Source: a virus. From it: 20,432 nt of DNA. Position numbers and translations under genes: made by a program. The notes under the pieces were generated by a model that did not search any database, was not told the origin of the DNA, and saw only the letters and a list, made by a program, of their open reading frames with translations. Numbering within the stretch: position 1 is the first letter of the stretch; the number at the start of each line of letters is the position of its first letter. The stretch spans positions 1-20,432 of the IMG/VR virus record IMGVR_UViG_3300013286_000081, one strand, 5' to 3'. Below, one piece after another: positions 1 to 7,211 of the stretch.

Positions 1-837
1 AGTTCAATATATGGAAAAATATTATACAAAGATGGCAAACCTGTCATTGTAAATTATGATGATGCAGACAAATTATTACAACGGTTCACTGGTTCTAGTG
101 TGTGGAAATTACCTACTGGACGTTATCTTATTAAATTACCAGAAACTATTAGTAGTCTTGAAGAATGTGATTGCGAGATTGTTGGCCAACCACAAGCACA
201 ATCTTATGCAATGGGTTCACGCTATAGTGAAGAACCTCGTGACAATGAAGTTCATATGGCCCGTGCTGATCTTTATCGTACAGCAAAGTTAGCAATCATG
301 TTGCATGAGATGTTAAAAAATGTTGGCGAAGAGCGTGGACTTGATGGATGGGTGCAGCGCAAACTAACCCGTGCTGCAGATTATATTGAAAGCGTATTTG
401 ATTATATGGATTATGAAATGCGCTATCCAGAAGAAGAAATGATGGAAGACCCACAAGTACCAGGTCAATTACAACCGCCACAGGGTCAACAAACAGGAAC
501 ACCACAGCCTACTACCAATAATGGCACACCAGGTGCTGCACCAACAAAACCAGGTGTAACACAAACACCTGGTATGGTTAAGATGGCAAAGATTGACCCA
601 AGTGGTAATATTCAAGGTCAGGCTATTATGGTACCAGCATCACAAGTTGCTAGTAAACAAAAAGCAGGTATGCGTGTAATCGGTGAAAATGCAAGTGGCG
701 GTGCAAGCAGTGCTGGTGGTATTGCTGGTGGTGCAATGAACGGTGGTGCAGGCAGTAATAATGTTGGTTCACTATTTGGCGGAACTTATAATCAGAAAAA
801 GAAAAAACGTAGTAACAAAATAGTAGGTGGTAACTAA
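1..837 (+). CDS. 5'-truncated virion-associated protein, Pro/Gln/Gly-rich C-terminus
   Basis: The frame is open from the first base, so the gene begins before the window; the first internal ATG (100) is not the real start. Visible are 278 codons. A middle segment beginning HMARADLYRTAKLAI and running through GWVQRKLTRAADYI to a DYMDYEM end is a helical module that I recall from head-region proteins of aquatic T4-like phages. It is followed by a long low-complexity tail rich in Pro, Gln, Thr, Gly and Ala, and a basic end (KKKKRSNK). No catalytic motif is visible. It stops one base before the next gene's ATG, and that gene's ribosome-binding site lies inside its last codons, so the two are probably co-translated. 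A role as an internal or scaffold-associated head protein is inferred from context only. Confidence 0.8.
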   Translation, partial: SSIYGKILYKDGKPVIVNYDDADKLLQRFTGSSVWKLPTGRYLIKLPETISSLEECDCEIVGQPQAQSYAMGSRYSEEPRDNEVHMARADLYRTAKLAIMLHEMLKNVGEERGLDGWVQRKLTRAADYIESVFDYMDYEMRYPEEEMMEDPQVPGQLQPPQGQQTGTPQPTTNNGTPGAAPTKPGVTQTPGMVKMAKIDPSGNIQGQAIMVPASQVASKQKAGMRVIGENASGGASSAGGIAGGAMNGGAGSNNVGSLFGGTYNQKKKKRSNKIVGGN

Positions 838-838
838 C

Positions 839-1816
839 ATGAAAGCCAATGAAATTATTCTAGAAGCAAGTAGTTCAGCACAGCAAGCAGCAATTGCTAT
901 TAATATGAAAAAACATGGTAAGAAACCAAAAAAAGTAAAAGAAGTAATTCTTGGACCCAATGACCAACCAGATTTGACTGGTTCATCAAGCAGTTCTTCA
1001 TCATCTTCTTCTTCATCATCATCGCCTTCGTCATCTGCAAGTAGTTCAAGCCCAAGTATGCCAAGTGTTTGGGATAATACACCTGCCATGTTCCAACCTA
1101 AAATGCCAAAGGCAAGCAATCCATTTGAATCACGAAAAAAACGTGTTCGTGAAGCAGATGAAACAGACACAGTTAGAATGGATATCCCGCTACTACTACG
1201 TGTGATGGAATATGCTCGTGAAGATGCCAAGGAAGATGTTGATCTGCATAATGCAGTAGAAAATATGGTAAATCTATCACATAACCATAATTTTTTATGC
1301 ATGGAAAATTATGATGATATTGTTGCCGATCATTTGGGCGAAGCTAAACGAATTGCTAGAAAATCAGGACAACCTGCCAAGAGTAAAGCACACAGTGATT
1401 TATATACAGATGAAGAACCACGTGGCACTATTCATGGACTAAAGTTTGCTACAGTAGAAGATGCAAGAGCAAGTGTTGCTAAAATTAAATCAAGCGGTCG
1501 TAGCCATGCTCACAAGATTCAAGCAGCAGTTGCCATGGAGCAACGTGCACGAGCCGCAGGCAAAACATCAGCCGCTGCTGTATATCGTTCATACATAAAT
1601 GGTGCAAAGAAAAAAACTGATGAAAGTTTGGCAAATGAGAGTTGTCCACACTGTGGTGGCATGATGGTTCATGAATCCAAGTTAAATGAAAAGCAAGATG
1701 CTTGCTATTATAAAGTCAAGAGTCGTTATAAAGTATGGCCAAGTGCGTATGCAAGCGGTGCACTAGTTACTTGCCGCAAGAAAGGCGCAAAAAACTGGGG
1801 TAATAAATCAAAATGA
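839..1816 (+). CDS. modular internal head protein candidate: leader helix, poly-Ser linker, Cys knuckle
   Basis: 325 residues from ATG 839, chosen over an upstream GTG at 827 because AGGTGG at 825-830 gives 8-base spacing. The N-terminus MKANEIILEA ends in I-L-E|A, matching the (L/I)xE cut site of T4 prohead protease gp21. Next come a basic stretch, a run of about 26 residues that is almost all Ser (47-74), and a helical module (IPLLLRVMEYAREDAKEDVD). Then a segment (DARASVAKIKSSG to AAVYRSYI) that I have seen in other phage proteins. Last are a CPHCGG knuckle (269-274) and a basic C-terminal module, DACYYKVKSRYKVWPSAYAS to NWGNKS, common in aquatic T4-like phages and of unknown function. It overlaps the next gene by ATGA. 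A DNA-contacting protein packaged in the head is my inference. Confidence 0.85.
   Translation: MKANEIILEASSSAQQAAIAINMKKHGKKPKKVKEVILGPNDQPDLTGSSSSSSSSSSSSSSPSSSASSSSPSMPSVWDNTPAMFQPKMPKASNPFESRKKRVREADETDTVRMDIPLLLRVMEYAREDAKEDVDLHNAVENMVNLSHNHNFLCMENYDDIVADHLGEAKRIARKSGQPAKSKAHSDLYTDEEPRGTIHGLKFATVEDARASVAKIKSSGRSHAHKIQAAVAMEQRARAAGKTSAAAVYRSYINGAKKKTDESLANESCPHCGGMMVHESKLNEKQDACYYKVKSRYKVWPSAYASGALVTCRKKGAKNWGNKSK
986..1065 (+). repeat. Ser-codon low-complexity tract
   Basis: An imperfect TCA/TCT/TCG trinucleotide tract with interspersed AGC/AGT serine codons encodes the serine linker of the 839-1816 protein. The mixture of TCN and AGY codons shows that the amino-acid run is selected rather than being only a slipped microsatellite, although the central TCATCTTCTTCTTCATC stretch could still vary in length. 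Confidence 0.7.
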
Positions 1817-2214
1817 GCGATATGGATTTAAGATATTTTATAAATAAGATGGATGCTATTATACTTGGTGAAGAATCAAAAGATGAAACGAAAGATAGTA
1901 GTGAAGTAAAAGTAGGAAAGTATCAAACTCGTCATTTTGATATGTGTCCAAGTGCTACCAAACTTTATAAAGATATTAGTAGTAAAAATGTTGATATGGG
2001 TATAGCAGAGCGCACTGCTAAAATGCAAGACCTATTATTTTATCTTGAAAAATATGCTAATGAACGTGGTAGTATTGAACCAGAATTTGCAACAATGGCA
2101 GAAGTGCTTGGTGAGCAAATTATGAATATGGCAAGCATGATGGATTTATATGACGAACATCATTATATTATGGATACACATGTAAAAGCAATTAAGGATT
2201 TAGTTAAGTCATGA
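1813..2214 (+). CDS. small head-region protein with FDMCPSA module
   Basis: 133 residues. The ATG overlaps the upstream stop (ATGA) and the stop overlaps the next ATG (ATGA), so it is translationally coupled on both sides. The N-terminal helix (MSDMDLRYFINKMDAIILGEE) ends in L-G-E, resembling the prohead protease site, although the following residue is E rather than A/G/S. After an acidic linker comes a helical domain starting HFDMCPSATKLYKD and continuing with alternating hydrophobic residues to the end. The HFDMCP-type opening is one I recall from proteins of aquatic T4-like phages; no function is known to me. Size, position and leader suggest a head-internal protein or a chaperone-like partner of its neighbours. 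Confidence 0.8.
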   Translation: MSDMDLRYFINKMDAIILGEESKDETKDSSEVKVGKYQTRHFDMCPSATKLYKDISSKNVDMGIAERTAKMQDLLFYLEKYANERGSIEPEFATMAEVLGEQIMNMASMMDLYDEHHYIMDTHVKAIKDLVKS

Positions 2215-3164
2215 AAGCGGAAGAAATTCTTGGCGAGGCATGTTGGAAAGGTTACCATAAAAAAGGCATGAAGAAGATGTTTGGAAAAACATATCCAAAC
2301 TGCGTCAAGAATGAAAGCGAAGAGATCAAAGAATTTATCGACGTAAACAAAACACCAGAAAACTTTGATGTATACACAGATAGTTATGGTGCTGATTATG
2401 ATTTTACTGTTAGCGAAACCAGAATTGAAGTTACATTTAAAGAATATAATGAAAATTATTATATATTAGCATTTGAAAATAAAACGCAGAGTAGACCAGA
2501 TACTCATGCTGCAACTGGCACTGAAAGAGATACTGTTTTTAAAATATTCAATGGTGTTGCTTATTGTTTAAATCACTTTATTGCAAGACATCCCAAAACC
2601 GAAGTAATCGTCATGGGTGCAAAATCAAACGAACCAAGCAGAATCAAGTTATATGATAGGGCAGCAAAATTCTTTGAGCAGATGGGTTTTAAGGCTATAA
2701 CTGATCCAGTCCAACAGAAAAAAATTTTTAGCGATGATAGTTCAGGTTACAAACTATACATATACAAGAAAAAAATTGCTACAGAAATGACCACAGAAAA
2801 CACAGAACTGCGCTGTGATCCGATTACAGAAAGTGTGTTGCTTGAACAAGTTGATTATTGCATGCACTGTGGCAATTTAGTGTTACCAGAAGCTAGTGGC
2901 AATCTTCACAAATGGTTCAAGGACAAGTGGGTTAACATTGGCAAGAAAGTAAATGGCAAGCATCCCCCATGCGGCACAAGTGGCAGCAAGAGTGGATATG
3001 CCAAGTGTGTGCCAGCAGCCAAGGCACGTCGTATGAGTGCATCCCAAAAGAAAAGTGCAACAACTCGCAAACGCAAGGCACAGAATGCAGCAGGTCGTGG
3101 TGGCAAAGATACAGGTGGCAACGGCAAGGCACCAATTCGTGTGAGCACCAAAGCAAAATCATAA
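2211..3164 (+). CDS. modular head protein candidate: CWKGY module, GNAT-like middle, Cys knuckle, basic tail
   Basis: 317 residues, start fixed by the ATGA overlap. The leader MKAEEILGEA ends in L-G-E|A, a good match to the gp21-type cut site. It runs straight into a CWKGYHKKGMKKMFGKTYPN-CV module (11-32), a two-Cys basic element seen repeatedly in aquatic T4-like phages. Residues 50-190 have an alpha/beta pattern with EPSRIKLYDRAAKFFEQMGF, which resembles part of a GNAT fold, but no clear acetyl-CoA loop is seen. A CMHCGN knuckle (217-222) is followed at once by L-P-E|A (225-228), another potential cut site. The tail (232-317), opening KWFKDKWVNIG and then PCGTSGSKSGYAKC, is very rich in Lys/Arg and suits DNA binding. 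Cleavage at both sites would release separate modules; this is inference. Confidence 0.85.
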   Translation: MKAEEILGEACWKGYHKKGMKKMFGKTYPNCVKNESEEIKEFIDVNKTPENFDVYTDSYGADYDFTVSETRIEVTFKEYNENYYILAFENKTQSRPDTHAATGTERDTVFKIFNGVAYCLNHFIARHPKTEVIVMGAKSNEPSRIKLYDRAAKFFEQMGFKAITDPVQQKKIFSDDSSGYKLYIYKKKIATEMTTENTELRCDPITESVLLEQVDYCMHCGNLVLPEASGNLHKWFKDKWVNIGKKVNGKHPPCGTSGSKSGYAKCVPAAKARRMSASQKKSATTRKRKAQNAAGRGGKDTGGNGKAPIRVSTKAKS

Positions 3165-3171
3165 CTACTAT

Positions 3172-4410
3172 ATGACCAACTTTTCATGGCAAAAATTTCC
3201 AATTAAGACAGCAACTGCATGTCAAAGCAAATGGGCATGGAGCACCATATCTTTAGACCATGGAACAACTTCAAGTTGTTTTCGAGTAGAAAAATTAAAT
3301 TTAACACCAGATAACTTTGACAACTTTCACAATCTTCCTGAAAAAATTAGTGATCGGGAACGTATGCTTCAGGGACTATGGCCTGATAATAATCGATGCA
3401 ACTATTGCAAAGAAATAGAAAATGCAGGCGGGTATAGTGACCGTATGCACTATAATAGCATAGGCGGTTATACTCCCAAAGAACTTAAAAAAGATAAACA
3501 AGCGACCACAGTAACTCCAAAAATTGTTGAGGTATATTATACAAATGAATGTAATTTAGCTTGCATTTATTGTGGTGACCGATGCAGTAGCAAGATAGAA
3601 ATAGAGAATGATCGGTATCTTGGAAAAGATAGACCAAAACCATTTCACTCACCTTTTAAGGAACAGTTATACCAAAAATTTTTGCTTTGGTTAAAAGAAA
3701 ATATAAAAGATTTACAACGATTAAACTTGCTTGGCGGCGAAACATTTATACAACATAGATTATTAAATGATATTATATCAATAATAGATGATAACCCTAA
3801 TCCATTTTTACAATTGAACATTGTAAGTAATTTTAATGCTCCAAAAAAATATTTTTACAAATATATTGATGCAATTAAAAAATTATATGATTTTAAAAAA
3901 ATTGGACGACTTGATTTAACATGTAGTGTAGATTGTTGGGGGGCAGAACAAGAATATATTCGTAGTGGATTAAACTTAGAATTGCTTGAGGAATATCTTG
4001 CATACGTTGCTGAACAAGATGAAAAATGGTTGTATTTGGGCGTAAACTCTACTATTACTTGCATGACTCTTAAAACTATGCCAGAATTAATAAGAAAAAT
4101 AAAAAAATATAGTGGCAATAGACAAATTCACCATACATTTGAGATATTATTAGGACATGAATATCAAAATCCAAAGATATTTGATTATTCTTTTTGGAAA
4201 AATGACTTAGAAGATATTATAAAACTTATGAAAGGGAATAGTTTTGAATCCATTGAACTTGCAGAAAGAATGACGGGTTTACAAAAAATGTTACAAGCCA
4301 ATTGCAAACAAGATAATGAAAAAATTACGCAGCTTCATGCGTATCTTGATGAATTAGATCGTCGTCGTGGAACCAATTGGCGTCCACTATTTCCTTATCT
4401 AATCGTCTAA
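3172..4410 (+). CDS. radical SAM protein, twitch-type
   Basis: 412 residues. The signature CNLACIYC (C127, C131, C134) is the CxxxCxxC that holds the radical SAM [4Fe-4S] cluster, and GGE at 188-190 is the usual SAM-contact motif. Upstream, C76 and C79 (RCNYCKEIENAGG) could ligate an auxiliary site. The family cleaves S-adenosylmethionine reductively to make a 5'-deoxyadenosyl radical; the substrate cannot be read from the sequence. I recall similar 'twitch domain' radical SAM proteins near structural genes of aquatic T4-like phages, where they may modify a virion protein. The start at 3172 is 7 bases after the upstream gene and has no clear Shine-Dalgarno, so translational re-initiation is likely. 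Its AT-rich codon use differs from the flanking head genes. Confidence 0.88.
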   Translation: MTNFSWQKFPIKTATACQSKWAWSTISLDHGTTSSCFRVEKLNLTPDNFDNFHNLPEKISDRERMLQGLWPDNNRCNYCKEIENAGGYSDRMHYNSIGGYTPKELKKDKQATTVTPKIVEVYYTNECNLACIYCGDRCSSKIEIENDRYLGKDRPKPFHSPFKEQLYQKFLLWLKENIKDLQRLNLLGGETFIQHRLLNDIISIIDDNPNPFLQLNIVSNFNAPKKYFYKYIDAIKKLYDFKKIGRLDLTCSVDCWGAEQEYIRSGLNLELLEEYLAYVAEQDEKWLYLGVNSTITCMTLKTMPELIRKIKKYSGNRQIHHTFEILLGHEYQNPKIFDYSFWKNDLEDIIKLMKGNSFESIELAERMTGLQKMLQANCKQDNEKITQLHAYLDELDRRRGTNWRPLFPYLIV

Positions 4411-4432
4411 ATAATATAACAGGATTTATAAT

Positions 4433-5269
4433 ATGAGTGACATGCGTTCCATAATTGAAAAACTTACTGCCATAGCGGAAAACCGCCTATCTGTTGGCGA
4501 TGGTGTATATCTAGAGTTTGGTAATATGCTAGAAGTAGATACCGAAATCATGGAAATGAGTGGCGACAGTATCACTCTACTTGGCGATGAAAGATTGTTT
4601 AAGGTATTAGAAAGTTTAGAAGAATCAGAAAGCAAGCATGGTTCACCATATGATCGTGGTCGTGCTGATTCATATTATGGTCGTAGACACAATCCACATA
4701 AACTTGTGCCAAATGCACATGGTGGACACGAACACGAAAAATTAACTGACTCACATGAAGTAGAAGCATACTCCAAAGGTTATCGTGAAAATACTGATAG
4801 CAAAGATTACGGTGAAAGTGTCGAGGAAGGTGAAGTAGTTTCGCTACAAAACAATCCACAAACCTTAAAACGATTGGTAAAAATGTGGTGGAATGGCGAT
4901 GAAGGCAAACATGCCCAAGCCGCAAAGATGCTTGACAATATGGGATGGGATGTTGAAGAAGAAGATGATGATGTTGTTCTATACAAGGGCGATCAAGAAG
5001 TTCGTTTCTTCATGGATGACCTATATGAAGCAGAATATCACGGTCGTAAAGTTGCACTTGGCAAGCCAATGCGTGGCGATGTAAAAAAATTCAAAGTATT
5101 TGTTAAAGACCCAAAGAGCGGTAATATCAAGAAAGTCAACTTTGGTGACCCTAATATGCGCATCAAGAAGAGTAATCCAAAACGTCGTAAGAGTTTCCGT
5201 GCTAGACACCATTGTGAAAATCCAGGTCCACGCACAAAAGCAAGATACTGGTCTTGCCGCAAGTGGTGA
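4433..5269 (+). CDS. modular head protein candidate with Arg-rich C-terminal module
   Basis: 278 residues, with AGGA at 4422 before the ATG. The N-terminal helix (MSDMRSIIEKLTAIAE) ends in I-A-E, resembling a prohead protease site, followed by a small beta-rich segment (VGDGVYLEFGNMLEVDTE). Residues 71-118 hold an SPYDRGRADSYYGRR element rich in His. An acidic helical part (135-197) follows. The end (201-278) is a module running HGRKVALGKP, KFKVFVKDPKSGNIKKVNFG, DPNMRIKK and FRARHHCENPGPRTKARYWSC. I know that C-terminal module from head-region proteins of many aquatic T4-like phages, sometimes joined to the prohead protease. No protease triad is seen here. Its strong positive charge suggests a nucleic-acid or scaffold contact; that role is inferred. 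Confidence 0.85.
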   Translation: MSDMRSIIEKLTAIAENRLSVGDGVYLEFGNMLEVDTEIMEMSGDSITLLGDERLFKVLESLEESESKHGSPYDRGRADSYYGRRHNPHKLVPNAHGGHEHEKLTDSHEVEAYSKGYRENTDSKDYGESVEEGEVVSLQNNPQTLKRLVKMWWNGDEGKHAQAAKMLDNMGWDVEEEDDDVVLYKGDQEVRFFMDDLYEAEYHGRKVALGKPMRGDVKKFKVFVKDPKSGNIKKVNFGDPNMRIKKSNPKRRKSFRARHHCENPGPRTKARYWSCRKW

Positions 5270-5274
5270 TTTAA

Positions 5275-5817
5275 ATGTTATTAACAGAATTATTTGACCT
5301 TGATGAGGCGGCTGGCGTAGGTGTAGTTCCTGCCAATAAAAAAATGGCAAAAGACCCTCGTTATGCTAATGCACTGACGGTTGATATTCATCCAGGTGAA
5401 ACACAAAAGCAAGCAGCCAAGTTTGGAAATCGTACAACAAAATTAGGGTTACCGCCCATAATGAGTCCAAGTGGTAAAGTTACAGAAGCAGCAATGAGCA
5501 CTACTATTCAAGGACGCCATCCTATAAGTGCTGGCGCTCGTGGATTAATGTCGGCTAGGTGGAAATATGACACCATCGTTCAAGGCAGCGATATCAAGAA
5601 TATGATTAATGCAGTTGAGAAACTTGCAAGTAGTCTTGATACTTTAGAACGCACAGACTATATAGGCATTGATAGCATGATGCAACAAATATGCCGTGAG
5701 TTCGAGGCTGATCCAAAAGACCTACATAATTCATTTATTGCCAAATATAAGTTGACACCAGATCGTTTTGCTGCTAAATTAAAGCATGATCGTCAAAACC
5801 GTCCTAAATCCGTCTAA
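5275..5817 (+). CDS. small head-region protein with LDEA leader site
   Basis: 180 residues, starting 5 bases after the upstream stop. The leader MLLTELFDLDEAAG ends in L-D-E|A, a strong match to the (L/I)xE|(A/G/S) site of T4-type prohead protease, so this is a candidate processed internal protein. The middle is polar with no recognised motif. Residues 90 to the end look helical, and ADPKDLHNSFIAKYKLTPDRFAAKL is a pattern I recall from hypothetical proteins of aquatic T4-like phages. Its last 32 bases overlap the next gene in a different frame. No enzymatic function can be assigned. Confidence 0.8.
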   Translation: MLLTELFDLDEAAGVGVVPANKKMAKDPRYANALTVDIHPGETQKQAAKFGNRTTKLGLPPIMSPSGKVTEAAMSTTIQGRHPISAGARGLMSARWKYDTIVQGSDIKNMINAVEKLASSLDTLERTDYIGIDSMMQQICREFEADPKDLHNSFIAKYKLTPDRFAAKLKHDRQNRPKSV

Positions 5818-6202
5818 TACAACATTTGCACCACCAATCGGTGCTACTGGTTCATCTACAACATATACAATTTCTGGTGGTGGAGGCGGTGGTGGTAACG
5901 GCGGCGCTGGATATCTATCAAATACTGGTTCTATGAACTGGTCTACTGTAAGTCTAACTGGCAAAGAATTGCAAATTATACCACATGGTAACGGTGATGC
6001 AATTATTAGAACCCATCATAATGAAATAAATCTTGATAAATTATATAAAACTGTTATGATGATTGCAGATAAGATGATGATTATCGCAGATGATCCATAT
6101 TTTACCCAAAAGTATCCTACGCTAAAGGACGCTTACGAACAATACCAAACCCTATTAGGACTTTACAAGCAAGGAGAAGAGATTGACAACGAGAAATTTT
6201 AG
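5786..6202 (+). CDS. small Gly-rich structural-type protein
   Basis: 138 residues. ATG 5786 lies within the previous gene and lacks a good Shine-Dalgarno; the only other nearby ATG (5935) would remove the Gly-rich part, so 5786 is preferred. The layout is a short polar N-terminus (NPSNTTFAPPIGATG), a run of seven Gly inside ISGGGGGGGNGGAG, a beta-like stretch (LTGKELQIIPHGNGDAII), and a C-terminal helical segment (NLDKLYKTVMMIADKMM to GLYKQGEE). This layout of Gly linker, short beta part and terminal coiled helix is typical of a small conserved structural-module protein in aquatic T4-like phages. It overlaps the next gene by 20 bases. The exact role is unknown. Confidence 0.75.
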   Translation: MIVKTVLNPSNTTFAPPIGATGSSTTYTISGGGGGGGNGGAGYLSNTGSMNWSTVSLTGKELQIIPHGNGDAIIRTHHNEINLDKLYKTVMMIADKMMIIADDPYFTQKYPTLKDAYEQYQTLLGLYKQGEEIDNEKF

Positions 6203-6449
6203 TGCGGAAGAACGCAACAAACTTAAACAACTAATGAGCGAAAGCATGTCTGTAATGACCGAAGTAGAGGTTCTGACAGGCGGTCTTAATGATACTATTA
6301 GTGCGATTGCAGAAGAGATGAATCTTAAACCAAACCTACTTAAGAAGGCAATTAAGATGGCACAGAAACGTGACTTTGATAAGGCTCGTGAAGACCTTGA
6401 TATCATTGAAAGCATTCTTAACAGCACCAACAACTTGGATATCGAATAA
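6183..6449 (+). CDS. dsbA: DsbA-like double-stranded DNA-binding protein
   Basis: 88 residues from a TTG start. AAGGAG at 6171-6176 sits 6 bases before TTG 6183, a strong site that decides the start. The protein is all helical and charged: a first amphipathic helix (EERNKLKQLMSESMSVMTEVEVL), then TISAIAEEMNLKPNLLKKAIKMA, then a KRDFDKAREDLDIIESIL tail. The AIAEE-L-KP-LKKAI pattern matches my recollection of the T4 DsbA-type protein annotated in aquatic T4-like phages. In T4, DsbA binds double-stranded DNA and is implicated in late transcription. Its stop codon directly abuts the end of the convergent gene on the - strand, with no base between them. Confidence 0.6.
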   Translation: MTTRNFSAEERNKLKQLMSESMSVMTEVEVLTGGLNDTISAIAEEMNLKPNLLKKAIKMAQKRDFDKAREDLDIIESILNSTNNLDIE

Positions 6450-7187
6450 TCAATCCCAATAAGTAATAATATTATAAGATTTACTCAAAATTTGCTCACG
6501 TAGGACAGTTAATTGGTATATTTCGCCAAATGTTTTTCCTAATTGAGTATTAAATCTTTCAGGCGGATATTTTTCTGGATTACCATGCCAATATGAACCA
6601 TAATATTCATATACAGTGTTGGTTTCTGGATTATATCCGTCTACAATATAATTTTTTTCATCAATTGTGATTTTATATTGTCTAATTGGAACATCGAGAG
6701 CATCTAGCCAGTTTTTTTCTTTTTTACTAATATTGCCTGGTTTAAGATTTTCTAATTTGATTAACATTGCACACTGTGGACATCCACCGTTGTTTAATAA
6801 ATGTCTTTCAGCGATTGTAGTAAACACGGTGTGTTCTTTGCATTTTATAATTATTGGATGTTTAATTCCTGCAAAAACAGAAATAATTTCATATTTGTCA
6901 TTATATTTTTCTTTGCTCCTAACAATATATTGTTCATGTGTTAATGGATAATTGTGCGCACATTTAGGACAACCTTGTCCTTGTAAATGCATATAAGGCA
7001 ATTTATTAAATTCACCATGTTCTGGACAATCTATAATTATATTAGTATGAGAATTTTTGTATATGACCTTATCATAATTAAATATATTGCCGTGAATTTT
7101 TTTTGCTTTTTCTATAAATTTATTAAATCGGACCTGTTGCATTTTTTTAAATCTTTCAAATTGAGAACTAGATTGATTTATTGACAT
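6450..7187 (-). CDS. putative homing endonuclease: two zinc-ribbon repeats plus Vsr-like nuclease domain
   Basis: 245 residues, the only clear - strand gene. Two tandem zinc-ribbon repeats are visible: C54/H57/C73/C76 (CPEHGEF to GCPKC) and C116/H119/C136/C139 (CKEHTVF to GCPQC). The C-terminal domain has E157 (KKEKNWLDAL), D183 (IVDGYNPETN), E194 (VYEYYGSYW) and H201 (WHGNP). This layout fits the Vsr-related EDxHD group of homing endonucleases, and the zinc repeats probably read DNA. Such genes are free-standing mobile elements in T4-like phages. It lies between the dsbA-like gene, abutting it stop to stop, and the DNA polymerase, whose start is 24 bases away, as expected of a precise insertion. 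Its base composition is more AT-rich than its neighbours. Confidence 0.82.
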   Translation of the reverse strand: MSINQSSSQFERFKKMQQVRFNKFIEKAKKIHGNIFNYDKVIYKNSHTNIIIDCPEHGEFNKLPYMHLQGQGCPKCAHNYPLTHEQYIVRSKEKYNDKYEIISVFAGIKHPIIIKCKEHTVFTTIAERHLLNNGGCPQCAMLIKLENLKPGNISKKEKNWLDALDVPIRQYKITIDEKNYIVDGYNPETNTVYEYYGSYWHGNPEKYPPERFNTQLGKTFGEIYQLTVLREQILSKSYNIITYWD

Positions 7188-7211
7188 TTGCCTATATTTC
7201 CTGTAAAGTGC

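Noticed and set aside
296-505. Open frame of 69 codons on the - strand, and other long antisense frames (772-1302, 13624-13995, 19691-20053).
   Set aside because: They lie entirely opposite well-supported genes, lack ribosome-binding sites and give low-complexity or unrecognisable proteins; shadows of the + strand genes.
986-1065. Serine tract considered as a sequencing or slippage artefact.
   Set aside because: Mixed TCN and AGY serine codons and an intact reading frame on both sides indicate a genuine linker.
1839-1846. Perfect TATAAATA, the T4 late-promoter octamer, inside the 1813-2214 gene.
   Set aside because: It lies in coding sequence after the start codon (Tyr-Phe-Ile-Asn-Lys codons), no gene starts suitably downstream, and the octamer is likely by chance in AT-rich DNA.
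7188-7211. TTG start for the polymerase at 7188.
   Set aside because: It would add eight residues (MPIFPVKC) not expected in gp43 and would start directly against the divergent gene; ATG 7212 gives the T4-like start and length.
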